Shown here one piece after another: positions 1 to 7,981 of a stretch of 64,000 bases of DNA. This DNA is from Granulosicoccus sp045110475 (GTDB lineage Bacteria > Pseudomonadota > Gammaproteobacteria > Granulosicoccales > Granulosicoccaceae). Where the stretch lies: NCBI GenBank assembly GCA_045110475.1, contig JBGCGC010000005.1, positions 1 through 64,000 of the forward strand, in the 5' to 3' direction. The first letter of the stretch is position 1. The number at the start of each line of letters is the position of its first letter. A model generated the notes under the pieces. It was not told where the DNA came from, did not search any database, and saw only the letters and a program-made list of their open reading frames with translations. Made by a program: the position numbers and the translations under genes.

Positions 1-193
1 CCAACTTGTCCAGACCCATTGTGCAGCCCGCTTCCTCGCACCAGCGCTGAAACAGACGTCGCCCGACAGCATCCTCATCCGTCAATGTCTGGCGATTATT
101 GCCTCCGGCAACACCAGGCCCGATTTTCGCCATCTCCATCAGCGAGTCCCACAATCGCTCGCTGTTGATGCGCATATTGCTGGTAATTGGCAT
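1..193 (-). CDS. Zn-dependent amidohydrolase, N-carbamoyl-amino-acid hydrolase / beta-ureidopropionase type (partial, N-terminal 64 residues)
   Basis: The frame opens at an ATG (complement of 191-193) preceded by AAGAGAG and runs leftward off the window. The visible residues include NSERLWDSLMEMAKIG, then a Gly/Asn-rich turn, LTDEDAVGRR and WCEEAGC. This is the characteristic N-terminus of the M20-family hydantoin/ureido amidohydrolases (HyuC, AmaB, beta-ureidopropionase, allantoate amidohydrolase). The metal ligands lie outside the window. With preT-preA and rutR alongside, the likely job is the last step of reductive pyrimidine degradation, hydrolysing N-carbamoyl-beta-alanine in the cytoplasm. 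The substrate is inferred from neighbours, because the family is broad. Confidence 0.8.
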   Translation of the reverse strand, partial: MPITSNMRINSERLWDSLMEMAKIGPGVAGGNNRQTLTDEDAVGRRLFQRWCEEAGCTMGLDKL

Positions 194-555
194 AACCGAT
201 CTCTCTTAAAGTAAGGTCCTGCCGTGGACTAGGTAAAGAAAAGTCCACGGGCAAAATTGGCTTTCTACTCTGGTTGATGAAATTATCGATAGTTTGCATA
301 CGTCAAAATTTCAAAAGTCCTGACCATACAGAAACCCGTAACCAAACAAGTTTTGTATCAACTCATTCTCCTCGCAACTACACAATATCGAACAGGCAAT
401 CGATCCTGCACGAAAATTAGTTGGCCCGCGATTGCCAGCCTCTCGAAGATATCGGCACCGCTCAACCTGGCTGGCTTTTGTCAAAAACGTTTTTCTTGAA
501 ACTTGTACCACGCTATCGTATCTTGACCATCTGGTCAACAATCTCAGACAGTGAA
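194..555. promoter_or_regulatory. Divergent control region between the amidohydrolase gene and rutR
   Basis: About 360 bases separate the leftward amidohydrolase gene from the proposed rutR start. I see no coding frame that fits either family here. The region carries one perfect RutR-type palindrome at 523-538 and a weak left half-site CTGACCA at 320-326 with no matching right arm. No convincing -35/-10 pair could be assigned by eye for either gene. Confidence 0.5.
523..538. promoter_or_regulatory. RutR operator, perfect palindrome
   Basis: TTGACCA-TC-TGGTCAA is a perfect inverted repeat with 7-base arms and a 2-base spacer. It equals the published E. coli RutR consensus TTGACCAnnTGGTCAA at every fixed position. 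It lies 18 bases before the proposed rutR start, so autoregulation is likely. Whether it also controls the divergent amidohydrolase gene is inference. RutR is known to bind uracil or thymine, which releases it from DNA. Confidence 0.85.
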
Positions 556-1179
556 TTGACAACCCCACCCTCGCCCAGAAAGCGAACCCGCATTCAGCTA
601 CACAACGAGGCACGCATTGTTGCCGCGGCTCTGGATGTCTTTTCATCCAACGGATATCGCGGATCCACCGTTGATCAGATTGCACGCAATGCGGGCATGT
701 CGAAAGCCAATGTCCTGTATTACTTCAATACCAAAGAGGACATTTATTCGGCAGTTTTGAATCGTACGCTAAGCATCTGGCTTGATCCCCTCAAACACCT
801 CGACCCCACTGGCGACCCCATCGAACAACTCTGCCACTATGCCTGCCAGAAGCTGCAATTGTCACGGACCGCACCGCATGCATCTCGACTGTTCGCCAAT
901 GAAATCCTGCAAGGCGCAAGCGCTGTGCGTCCTTTTCTGCAAACCGGTTTGAAAAACCTCGTTGACTCACGCTGCCAGATAATACAAGACTGGATAGACG
1001 ACGGAAAAATCGCAGCCGTCAGCCCCTTGCACTTGCTGTTTCTCATCTGGTCATCTACCCAACACTATGCTGACTTTCAGCCGCAGATAGAAGCGCTTTA
1101 CGACGGCGATGAACAATCGTTGTTCGACGATGCCGAACGCACCCTGACACTCATTCTCACACAGGGACTTAGACCGTAA
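556..1179 (+). CDS. rutR: TetR-family pyrimidine-responsive regulator RutR
   Basis: The N-terminal TetR helix-turn-helix is clear, with AALDVFSSNGYRGSTVDQIA and SKANVLYYFNTKEDIY. The C-terminal ligand domain has the RutR-type stretches ASRLFANEILQGA and HLLFLIWSSTQHYADF, both near-identical in spacing to E. coli RutR. Length is 207 residues against about 212 in E. coli. I chose the TTG at 556 because the frame's earlier starts (TTG 421, TTG 523) lie upstream of or inside the operator, and because it gives the family N-terminus; no strong ribosome site is visible, so the start is uncertain. It is flanked by pyrimidine-degradation genes, and an exact RutR operator sits immediately upstream. Confidence 0.88.
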   Translation: MTTPPSPRKRTRIQLHNEARIVAAALDVFSSNGYRGSTVDQIARNAGMSKANVLYYFNTKEDIYSAVLNRTLSIWLDPLKHLDPTGDPIEQLCHYACQKLQLSRTAPHASRLFANEILQGASAVRPFLQTGLKNLVDSRCQIIQDWIDDGKIAAVSPLHLLFLIWSSTQHYADFQPQIEALYDGDEQSLFDDAERTLTLILTQGLRP

Positions 1180-1270
1180 CAATGTGTTCCATCGACTCCG
1201 GCTGAGTGAATGTCTCGTTTGCGCCGCTGCTTGGTAATACGAACGCAGGCGAGTTGCTCTGGCTTGAAGG

Positions 1271-2572
1271 CTATCCGCTTACCGTCGCCGGGTTGTTAGG
1301 GTGCGTTGTCCAGTTGGCATACTCATCCGAGACAGGCTCATTCGTTCGCGGGTCAACTCCGTTAGCAAGCTGCTCCATCGTAATACACTGATCGACCGGG
1401 CAGACGCTGACGCAAAGATTGCATCCAACGCACTCTTCATCGATGACCTGAAACCTGCGTTTCCCATCGACCGTATGTGTGATGGCCTGATGTGATGTAT
1501 CTTCGCATACGACATGACAGCGTCCACACTGGATACACAGATCCTGATCGATAACAGCCTTCGTGACATAGTTAAGGTTCAGATTTTGCCAGTCCTTCAC
1601 GTTAGGTGTCGCCAGCCCGGTAATTTGATCGGTTGATGAATAACCCTTCTCGTCCATCCAGTCAGATAGACCGAGAGTGAGCTCTTCAATGATCCGAAAA
1701 CCATAGGTCATGGCAGCAGTACAGATCTGCACATTGGATGCACCAAGCGCGAGATACTCTGCTGCATCACGCCATGTTGTAATCCCGCCAATCCCGGAGA
1801 TCGGCAGCCTGGCAGTTTGCGCATCGCGGGCAATTTCAGCCACCATGTTCAAGGCAATGGGTTTAACCGCCGGGCCACAATAGCCACCATGTGAGCCCCA
1901 CCCGTCAATTGAAGGTTCAGGCGACATCGTATCCAGATTAACGCTGATGATGGAATTGACCGTGTTGATCAGAGAGACCGCATCTGCACCGCCGGCATGT
2001 GCAGCGCGTGCAGGTCCTTTGATGTCAGTCACGTTGGGCGTGAGCTTTACGATAACCGGCAACTTTGTATAGTGCTTGCACCATTCGGTCACCATTTGTA
2101 TGTACTCGGGTACCTGGCCAACGGCCGAGCCCATACCCCGTTCAGACATGCCATGCGGGCAACCGAAATTCAGCTCTACCCCATCCGCACCGGTGTCTTC
2201 CACTTTCAGCAGGATGTCCTTCCAGTTCTGCTCTTCGCACGGCACCATCAAGGATACGACCATAGCGCGATCAGGCCAATCGCGTTTAACCCGTTTGATT
2301 TCATCCAGATTGATTTGCAGTGGACGATCAGTAATCAGCTCAATGTTGTTAAAACCGATCAGCGTACGATCACTGGAATACAACGCCCCGTATCGAGGGC
2401 CATTAACATTCACCACATTGGGATCTTCGCCCAGCGTTTTCCAGACAACGCCACCCCAGCCTGCCTCGAATGCCCGCACCACGTTGTATTCCTTGTCGGT
2501 GGGTGGCGCCGATGCCAGCCAGAAAGGATTGGGCGACTTGATACCCAGAAATTCGCTGGAAAGATCAGCCAT
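1271..2572 (-). CDS. preA: NAD-dependent dihydropyrimidine dehydrogenase, PreA subunit
   Basis: Catalytic FMN subunit that reduces uracil and thymine to dihydropyrimidines, the first step of the reductive pathway. The N-terminal two thirds is a dihydroorotate-dehydrogenase-like barrel; the active-site loop FGCPHGMSERGMG carries the cysteine expected of the DPD/PreA family. The C-terminus holds two 4Fe-4S motifs, CIQCGRC and CVGCNLCVSVCP. The protein has 433 residues, near the usual PreA length. I start at the ATG at 2572 (MADLSSEFLG); an in-frame extension upstream lies inside preT. It overlaps preT by 8 bases, so the two are translationally coupled. Confidence 0.95.
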   Translation of the reverse strand: MADLSSEFLGIKSPNPFWLASAPPTDKEYNVVRAFEAGWGGVVWKTLGEDPNVVNVNGPRYGALYSSDRTLIGFNNIELITDRPLQINLDEIKRVKRDWPDRAMVVSLMVPCEEQNWKDILLKVEDTGADGVELNFGCPHGMSERGMGSAVGQVPEYIQMVTEWCKHYTKLPVIVKLTPNVTDIKGPARAAHAGGADAVSLINTVNSIISVNLDTMSPEPSIDGWGSHGGYCGPAVKPIALNMVAEIARDAQTARLPISGIGGITTWRDAAEYLALGASNVQICTAAMTYGFRIIEELTLGLSDWMDEKGYSSTDQITGLATPNVKDWQNLNLNYVTKAVIDQDLCIQCGRCHVVCEDTSHQAITHTVDGKRRFQVIDEECVGCNLCVSVCPVDQCITMEQLANGVDPRTNEPVSDEYANWTTHPNNPATVSG

Positions 2573-3878
2573 GCCGAAGCTCCTGTAGATGTGCGTGAAT
2601 CGATTCGGCAGCCAGCTTGCCATCTTGAACAGCTGCAACCGTCAGGTCCTCACCGCCACTGACACAATCACCACCCGCCCAGATCTTGTCATCGGATGTC
2701 TGTTGTTCCGTGTTGACTTTGATCCGACCGGCATCCATCTCAATACCAGTACCTTCACTGCTCATGGCAAATTGCTGCCCGATAGCCATCAGCACACGGT
2801 CACAGGATAAGATCAGCGTCTCACCGGTTGTTTCATAAGCACCGTCGTTAACGTGCATATAGGAAAATTCGATAGCGCTGACCTTGCCGTCATCACCCAG
2901 AATTCTCAGTGGCTGCAATCCGGTTCTGATCATGACACCGTTGACTTTAGCAAGGTCTTGCTCGAAGACACTGGCATTCATCCGCTCGACTCCACGGCGA
3001 TAAGCCACGGTGACCTCTTCCGCTCCCAGCATGCGTGTTTGCACCGCCGCATCTATAGCGGTCATACCCCCACCCACGACAATGGTTCGCCTGCCCACAG
3101 GCAGTGCTGACAGATCACTGGCCTGACGAATGTCTCGAATGACAGCGACCGCATCCATTACGCCATCAAGTTCCTGACCTTCAATAGCCAGTGTGTTGAC
3201 ATCCCCCAAACCTACACCAAGAAATACGGCGTCGTAATGCTGTTTGAGCTCGTCCAATGTAACGTCGACACCCAGCACGTGATTGTGTTTGACGGTGATG
3301 CCGCCAATGGAAAGTATGTATTGCACCTCTGCCTGGGCAAAGTCATCCACAGTTTTATAGGCCGCAATACCATATTCATTTAATCCGCCGGGTTTGGGCA
3401 TGGCATCGAATATTTCTATGTCATGACCATACATAGACAACCTGTGAGCACAGGCAATACCTGCCGGGCCTGCACCGACGACGGCAACCTTTCGCCCGGT
3501 TGAAGCAGCGCGAGTGTAAGGCTGCTTGCCAGTCAGCATCAGATGGTCTGTAGCGTACCTTTGCAGCTCCCCAATACGCACCGGATTATCTTCTGCCGTG
3601 TTGCGTACACAGGCTTGTTCACACAGTGTCTCTGTCGGACATACGCGGGCGCACATACCTCCGAGAATATTTTCGTTGAAGATTGTCCGCGCAGAACCCT
3701 TGGGGTTATCTGTGCCTATCTGACGAATGAACAGGGGAATATCGATACCGGTGGGACATGCGGTGACACATGGCGCGTCGTAACAGAAATAACAACGATC
3801 CGACTCAACCAGAGCTTCATGCCGTGTTAACGGCGGGTGTAAATCGTTTTGAAGCTGCTCAAAGTTGCTTGAACTCAT
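2565..3878 (-). CDS. preT: NAD-dependent dihydropyrimidine dehydrogenase, PreT subunit
   Basis: FAD/NAD electron-transfer subunit partnering PreA. The N-terminus carries the cysteine clusters CYFCYDAPCVTACPTGID and CARVCPTETLCEQAC, as in the N-terminal domain of mammalian DPD and glutamate synthase small subunits. A Rossmann FAD motif VGAGPAGIACAHRL follows near residue 130, and a second nucleotide motif VVGGGMTAIDAAVQ near residue 270. The C-terminus has the FAD-contact stretch WAGGDCVSGGEDLTV. Length is 437 residues. It is the first gene of the preT-preA operon and has a degenerate RutR-like site about 50 bases before its ATG. Confidence 0.95.
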   Translation of the reverse strand: MSSSNFEQLQNDLHPPLTRHEALVESDRCYFCYDAPCVTACPTGIDIPLFIRQIGTDNPKGSARTIFNENILGGMCARVCPTETLCEQACVRNTAEDNPVRIGELQRYATDHLMLTGKQPYTRAASTGRKVAVVGAGPAGIACAHRLSMYGHDIEIFDAMPKPGGLNEYGIAAYKTVDDFAQAEVQYILSIGGITVKHNHVLGVDVTLDELKQHYDAVFLGVGLGDVNTLAIEGQELDGVMDAVAVIRDIRQASDLSALPVGRRTIVVGGGMTAIDAAVQTRMLGAEEVTVAYRRGVERMNASVFEQDLAKVNGVMIRTGLQPLRILGDDGKVSAIEFSYMHVNDGAYETTGETLILSCDRVLMAIGQQFAMSSEGTGIEMDAGRIKVNTEQQTSDDKIWAGGDCVSGGEDLTVAAVQDGKLAAESIHAHLQELRHG

Positions 3879-3925
3879 GCGGCAAATTCACCCTGTGAAA
3901 GATCGTCCCAAGATTAAAACAATAT

Positions 3926-3941
3926 TTTTCCAATTGGTCAA
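3926..3941. promoter_or_regulatory. Degenerate RutR-like operator before preT
   Basis: TTTTCCA-AT-TGGTCAA keeps the right arm of the RutR consensus exactly and 5 of 7 positions of the left arm, with the correct 2-base spacer. It ends 48 bases upstream of the preT ATG, a sensible operator position. Weaker than the site at 523-538. Confidence 0.5.
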
Positions 3942-4046
3942 ATTTCCACATTGGGTGTTTCCCGAAGGTACATTCGCGTGACAAGCAGGATGCCTCAGTA
4001 AGAACTATCAACAAGCAGAATGTTTTACCCGTGCAAGAACGCCAGT

Positions 4047-4271
4047 TCAGTCGGCTGTAATTTTGAACGTCTTACTGTCCAGCGGATTCTTTTCACCATC
4101 AGTATTAACGAGGCGCAGCTCGAATTCACCGAGCTGCATTGTTGTTTTCCAATCCCATAGTCGATACCCAACCGACTCGTTTGTCTTTATCGTTAATTGA
4201 CGGCTTCTTACCGGCTCCACGTCACCGGCGTAGCGTTTTAGAGTGACTTCTCTATCTTCTATTGACGGTGG
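4047..4271 (-). pseudogene. Decayed or fragmentary reading frame, 74 codons, no normal start
   Basis: On the minus strand a frame stays open from just after a TAG (complement of 4272-4274) to a TGA (complement of 4047-4049). It reads like real protein: IEDREVTLKRYAGDV, then LTIKTNESVGYRLWDW, MQLGEFELRLVNTDGEK and a final KTFKITAD, with the alternating pattern of a beta-sandwich C-terminus. There is no ATG near its beginning; only an internal GTG (4220) and ATG (4139) exist. It lies directly downstream of the tRNA-Leu 3' end. Most likely the tail of a lost envelope-protein gene. No family assignment is secure. Confidence 0.35.
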
Positions 4272-4334
4272 CTATTGTATTAGGGCAAAACGCTTGATTC
4301 TGCTCAGTGATTCAGCATGGGTGATTGTTTCAAA

Positions 4335-4421
4335 TGGTGCCCGGGGCCGGACTTGAACCGGCACGGTATTGCTACCGAGGGATTTTAAGTCCCTTGCGTC
4401 TACCAATTTCGCCACCCGGGC
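4335..4421 (-). tRNA. tRNA-Leu (anticodon TAA)
   Basis: 87-base class II tRNA with acceptor stem GCCCGGG/CCCGGGC, an encoded CCA end, a long variable arm, and anticodon loop CTTAAAA (anticodon at complement of 4385-4387). Last gene of a four-tRNA transcript, the place leuZ occupies in E. coli. Confidence 0.97.
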
Positions 4422-4506
4422 GTGGGCAGGCATTTTGTTCCTACAGGCGGTTGCTCTATGAGAATAAAGCAGCGGCAAACTATTACAGTCTTTACAAATA
4501 AGGAGA

Positions 4507-4580
4507 TGGAGGCTGAGCCCGGAGTCGAACCGAGGTAAACGGATTTGCAATCCGGTGCATAGCCACTCTGCCACTCAGCC
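4507..4580 (-). tRNA. tRNA-Cys (anticodon GCA)
   Basis: 74 bases, acceptor GGCTGAG/CTCAGCC plus discriminator T and encoded CCA, anticodon loop TTGCAAA. Occupies the position of E. coli cysT in the same gene order. Confidence 0.97.
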
Positions 4581-4610
4581 GAGTGTTCGATAGGGTAATT
4601 CTGTAAACGG

Positions 4611-4686
4611 TGGAGCGGGAAACCAGGTTCGAACTGGCGACCTCGACCTTGGCAAGGTCGCGCTCTACCAACTGAGCTATTCCCGC
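4611..4686 (-). tRNA. tRNA-Gly (anticodon GCC), copy 2
   Basis: 76 bases, acceptor GCGGGAA/TTCCCGC, anticodon loop CTTGCCA and encoded CCA. Identical over its whole length to the copy at 4743-4818, so this is a recent or conserved tandem duplication. Confidence 0.97.
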
Positions 4687-4742
4687 ACCGTTTTGGTTCC
4701 TGACCTTACTTGCTACTAGGGTACAAACTAACATCGGTAAAC

Positions 4743-4818
4743 TGGAGCGGGAAACCAGGTTCGAACTGGCGACCTCGACCTTGGCAAGGTCGCGCTCTAC
4801 CAACTGAGCTATTCCCGC
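4743..4818 (-). tRNA. tRNA-Gly (anticodon GCC), copy 1
   Basis: 76 bases, first tRNA of the operon. Sequence is identical to the copy at 4611-4686. A good sigma-70 promoter precedes it. Corresponds in position to glyW of E. coli. Confidence 0.97.
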
Positions 4819-4830
4819 ACCGATCTACGT

Positions 4831-4859
4831 ATTTTGGAATGCAAAAGCTGCCCTGTCAA
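4831..4859 (-). promoter_or_regulatory. Sigma-70 promoter of the tRNA operon
   Basis: On the minus strand a perfect -35 TTGACA (complement of 4854-4859) and a -10 CAAAAT (complement of 4831-4836, 4 of 6 matches) are separated by exactly 17 bases. Transcription would start a few bases before the first tRNA-Gly. Confidence 0.65.
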
Positions 4860-4888
4860 CCCTCGAGACACGACTTTGGGAATGATAA

Positions 4889-5443
4889 TTACTCTTGCCG
4901 GTCACTAAACGCGGCTTGCATATATCCCACCATCGACCAGATGGTCAGAGCCGCTGCAATGTACAAGGCAGCCACTCCCATCTGGTAGATCGGAATGCCA
5001 AAAAAATCGTATAAATACAATAACATAGCCAAAGAGGTAATCTGTGCTGTGGTTTTGACCTTACCCAGCCAACCCACCGCGACCTTACCCCGCAGACCCA
5101 TCTCCGCCATCCACTCACGCAACGCGCTGACAGTAATTTCACGACCGATAATGACAATAGCCGGAATCGTCAACCAGGGACTCTGGTCGAACTCCACGAT
5201 AAGTATGAGTACGGTGGACACCATGAGCTTATCAGCCACGGGATCAAGGAAAGCACCGAAGCGGCTTTCCACGTTCCACAGCCGGGCAAGGTAGCCGTCA
5301 AGCCAGTCCGTGATACCGGCAACAACGAAGATAATGCAGCTCAGAGGTCGCGCCCATGCATAGTCGAGGTAGAACACCACGACGATAACCGGTAACAACG
5401 CAATCCTTAGCAGCGTCAGCCATGTCGGCAGATTGTTTTTCAT
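4889..5443 (-). CDS. pgsA: CDP-diacylglycerol--glycerol-3-phosphate 3-phosphatidyltransferase
   Basis: Makes phosphatidylglycerophosphate, the committed step to phosphatidylglycerol and cardiolipin, in the inner membrane. The CDP-alcohol phosphatidyltransferase signature D-G-x2-A-R-x8-G-x3-D-x3-D is complete, as DGYLARLWNVESRFGAFLDP followed by VADK. Hydrophobic segments fit the multi-pass family. The protein has 184 residues, the E. coli length. It follows uvrC after 12 bases and precedes the tRNA operon, exactly as in E. coli. Confidence 0.95.
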   Translation of the reverse strand: MKNNLPTWLTLLRIALLPVIVVVFYLDYAWARPLSCIIFVVAGITDWLDGYLARLWNVESRFGAFLDPVADKLMVSTVLILIVEFDQSPWLTIPAIVIIGREITVSALREWMAEMGLRGKVAVGWLGKVKTTAQITSLAMLLYLYDFFGIPIYQMGVAALYIAAALTIWSMVGYMQAAFSDRQE

Positions 5444-5455
5444 GGGAATAGAGCT

Positions 5456-7321
5456 CTACTGCTGTAGTGCCTTGTTCGGGTGCAGCTCATCGTACACTCT
5501 TGCAGCAAGATCGTGGCTAATCCCCGGCACAGCTGATATGTCCTCTACACCTGCTTTCTGTAATCGTTGCAAGCCACCAAAGTGCGTAAGCAACTGTTTT
5601 CGGCGCTTGGGCCCCAGCCCCTTGATCTCTTCGAGCACCGATGTCTGTCGCTTTTTGGCACGCTTGCCGCGATGACCGGTGATTGCAAAACGGTGAGCTT
5701 CGTCCCTGATCTGCTGAATCAGCAGCAAAGCGGGTGAATCACTTGTCAATTGACGTTCACGACGTCCGCCTTGATCCTCATCACGACAGAGAATCAAGGT
5801 CTCGTCTCCGGGTCGTCTGTCTGGACCTTTGGACACACCCACCACCTGAACGCTATCCACTTGCAGCTCACTCATAACCTCCAGCGCTACAGATATCTGG
5901 CCTTTGCCCCCGTCGATAAACAGGATATCGGGCAAGTCACGCTGCTCCTTGAGCAATCGGGTATAGCGGCGTGTCAAGGCTTGGCGCATTGCGGCGTAGT
6001 CATCACCGGGCGTTATATTGTCTATGTTGAATCTGCGGTAATCACTTTTAAGCGCCCCTTCGGCATTGAAAACAACGCACGACGCTACCGTTGCCTCACC
6101 CATCGTGTGCGATATATCAAAACACTCCATGCGCCCAGGCGCGTCCTCAAGCTCAACTAGTTCGCGAACTGCATCCAGCCTTGCCGCCATACCGGAACGC
6201 GAAGCAAGCCTTGCCGCCAGAGCAATATCGGCATTCGTCAGTGCCATTGACTGCAAGCGCGCCCGATCGCCGCGCACGCTATGCACAATGTTTATCTGGT
6301 GACCGGCACGTGCGCTGAATACTTCATGAAAAAGTTCCGCATCCTCCGCAGGTTCGCTACAAATTATCTCTCTGGGCAGGTCATGCTCCAGATAAAACTG
6401 CGCAATGAAGGCGTTGAGTATCTCGCCACTGGTACTGCCCTTTGGTGTCGCCGGATAAAACGCCTTGTTACCCAGGTTGATGCCGTTTCGCACAAAGAAA
6501 ACCTGCACACAGCTTTGCCCTCCGGAACAGGCTACCGCCACGTAGTCCACGTTGCCGTCATCGCGCATATCGTTAGACAGATCACTGACCGCTTTAAGGC
6601 TCCCAATTTGATCACGCAAGCGAGCCGCTGTTTCAAATTCCAGAGCGACGCTGGCCTCTTCCATTCGCGTAACCATTGATTGCACCACATCCTGACTTTT
6701 TCCCTCCAGCACCTGGATAGTCATATCAACATCCTGACGATAATCTTCAGGGCTGATTTTATCAACGCAAGGCGCCGTACACCGCTTTATCTGATATTGC
6801 AGACACGGTCTTGAGCGATTACTGAAGTAGCTATCCTCGCACTGGCGTACCTTGAAAAGTTTCTGCACCAGTTTCAATGAACGCTTTACCGAACTTGCGC
6901 TGGGGTAGGGTCCGATATATTTTCCGGGTGCCTTGCGCGCGCCACGCTGGTAACTTAAACGTGGGTACTTGCTGGATGTCGAGATGTAGACGTAGGGATA
7001 GCTTTTGTCATCCCGTAGCACCACGTTGTAGCGTGGTCGGTGCTCCTTGATCAGATTCTGTTCCAGCAACAAGGCTTCGGCGGCACTGGCCGTTACGGTG
7101 GTTTGCACCTGTGCAATGTGCGACACAAGCGCCTGCGTTTTCCGATTATCCAGGGTCTTCTGAAAATAGCTGGACAAGCGGCTCTTCAGATTACTGGCCT
7201 TGCCCACATAGATAATATCGTCCTGTGCGTTGTACATGCGATAGACACCCGGGCGGGTGGTGGCTGTTCGCAAGAATGCCTTGGCATCAAACGGTGTATC
7301 CGGCTCAGGTGTATCAGACAA
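5456..7321 (-). CDS. uvrC: Excinuclease ABC subunit C
   Basis: Nuclease subunit that makes both incisions during UvrABC nucleotide excision repair. The N-terminal GIY-YIG domain is visible (GVYRMYNAQDDIIYVGKASN, residues about 25-45). It is followed by the conserved cysteine segment CLQYQIKRCTAPC, a UVR motif near residue 205, the RNase H-like endonuclease domain with CFDISHTMGEATVAS and FIDGGKGQ, and a C-terminal helix-hairpin-helix pair. Length is 621 residues. It appears to start at a TTG two bases after the uvrY stop codon; no better in-frame start precedes the GIY-YIG domain, so translational coupling to uvrY is likely. Confidence 0.95.
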   Translation of the reverse strand: MSDTPEPDTPFDAKAFLRTATTRPGVYRMYNAQDDIIYVGKASNLKSRLSSYFQKTLDNRKTQALVSHIAQVQTTVTASAAEALLLEQNLIKEHRPRYNVVLRDDKSYPYVYISTSSKYPRLSYQRGARKAPGKYIGPYPSASSVKRSLKLVQKLFKVRQCEDSYFSNRSRPCLQYQIKRCTAPCVDKISPEDYRQDVDMTIQVLEGKSQDVVQSMVTRMEEASVALEFETAARLRDQIGSLKAVSDLSNDMRDDGNVDYVAVACSGGQSCVQVFFVRNGINLGNKAFYPATPKGSTSGEILNAFIAQFYLEHDLPREIICSEPAEDAELFHEVFSARAGHQINIVHSVRGDRARLQSMALTNADIALAARLASRSGMAARLDAVRELVELEDAPGRMECFDISHTMGEATVASCVVFNAEGALKSDYRRFNIDNITPGDDYAAMRQALTRRYTRLLKEQRDLPDILFIDGGKGQISVALEVMSELQVDSVQVVGVSKGPDRRPGDETLILCRDEDQGGRRERQLTSDSPALLLIQQIRDEAHRFAITGHRGKRAKKRQTSVLEEIKGLGPKRRKQLLTHFGGLQRLQKAGVEDISAVPGISHDLAARVYDELHPNKALQQ

Positions 7322-7323
7322 CG

Positions 7324-7971
7324 CTAATTCCAGAGTCCGTGGCGCATCGCCAACCGCACAAGTTCTGCGGTGGTCTTTAATCCGAGCTTTTCGAAAGCGC
7401 GCGTCCTGTGTGTACTAACCGTCTTTTCGCTGATGTGCAGATTGGTGGAAATCTGTCGGTTACGATGCCCTCTCAATAGCAAGTTGATTATTTCACTCTC
7501 GCGGGAGGTCAGTTTGTCGAACGGATTCTCGTCGCTACCGTTGATCATCTCCATGGCCATTTGCTGAGCGACATCGGGCGATAGATACTGCGCACCTTCC
7601 ATGACCGTACGCATGGCCTTGTCCATCTCATCCGCACCGCTGCCCTTGGTGATATAGCCACGCACCCCAGCATTGAGCAACTTGCGAATATGCCCTGCTT
7701 CCAGGCTGCCGGTTACCATAATGATACGGCTTTCCGGTGACAGCATAAGCATTTTGTCGGATGCTTCGAGACCATTGATACCCGGCAGGTTGATATCCAT
7801 CAAAACAATATCAAAATGCTGTTGGCTGGCCATCTGCAGGGCTTCTTCACCTGAGCTGGCTTCTGCAATCACATCAACCTGCGGGTTCTCTTCCAGCAAA
7901 CGGCGCATGCCGGCCCGCACGAGTGCATGGTCATCTACAACGAGAACTTTAAGATGCGAAGGCCCTTGCAT
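7324..7971 (-). CDS. uvrY: Two-component response regulator UvrY/GacA
   Basis: LuxR/FixJ-type response regulator, the partner of BarA/GacS that drives transcription of small RNAs titrating CsrA/RsmA. The receiver domain has the acidic pair VVDDH near the start, the phosphoacceptor in VLMDINLPG near residue 60, and the conserved lysine in GYITKGS. The C-terminal helix-turn-helix is LTSRESEIINLLLRGHRNRQ followed by ISEKTVSTHRT. Length is 215 residues. The uvrY-uvrC-pgsA order is the classic gammaproteobacterial arrangement; fabH lies 10 bases upstream. Confidence 0.94.
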   Translation of the reverse strand: MQGPSHLKVLVVDDHALVRAGMRRLLEENPQVDVIAEASSGEEALQMASQQHFDIVLMDINLPGINGLEASDKMLMLSPESRIIMVTGSLEAGHIRKLLNAGVRGYITKGSGADEMDKAMRTVMEGAQYLSPDVAQQMAMEMINGSDENPFDKLTSRESEIINLLLRGHRNRQISTNLHISEKTVSTHRTRAFEKLGLKTTAELVRLAMRHGLWN

Positions 7972-7981
7972 GGAATCTCAC

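Noticed and set aside
421..555. Longer RutR from TTG 421 or TTG 523
   Set aside because: The extra residues do not resemble the family N-terminus and the frame would run through the operator at 523-538.
1180..1270. Terminator between rutR and preA
   Set aside because: The 91-base convergent gap has no GC stem with a T-run.
4335..4421. Integrated element at tRNA-Leu
   Set aside because: I found no integrase and no second copy of the tRNA 3' end nearby; only the decayed frame hints at a past event.
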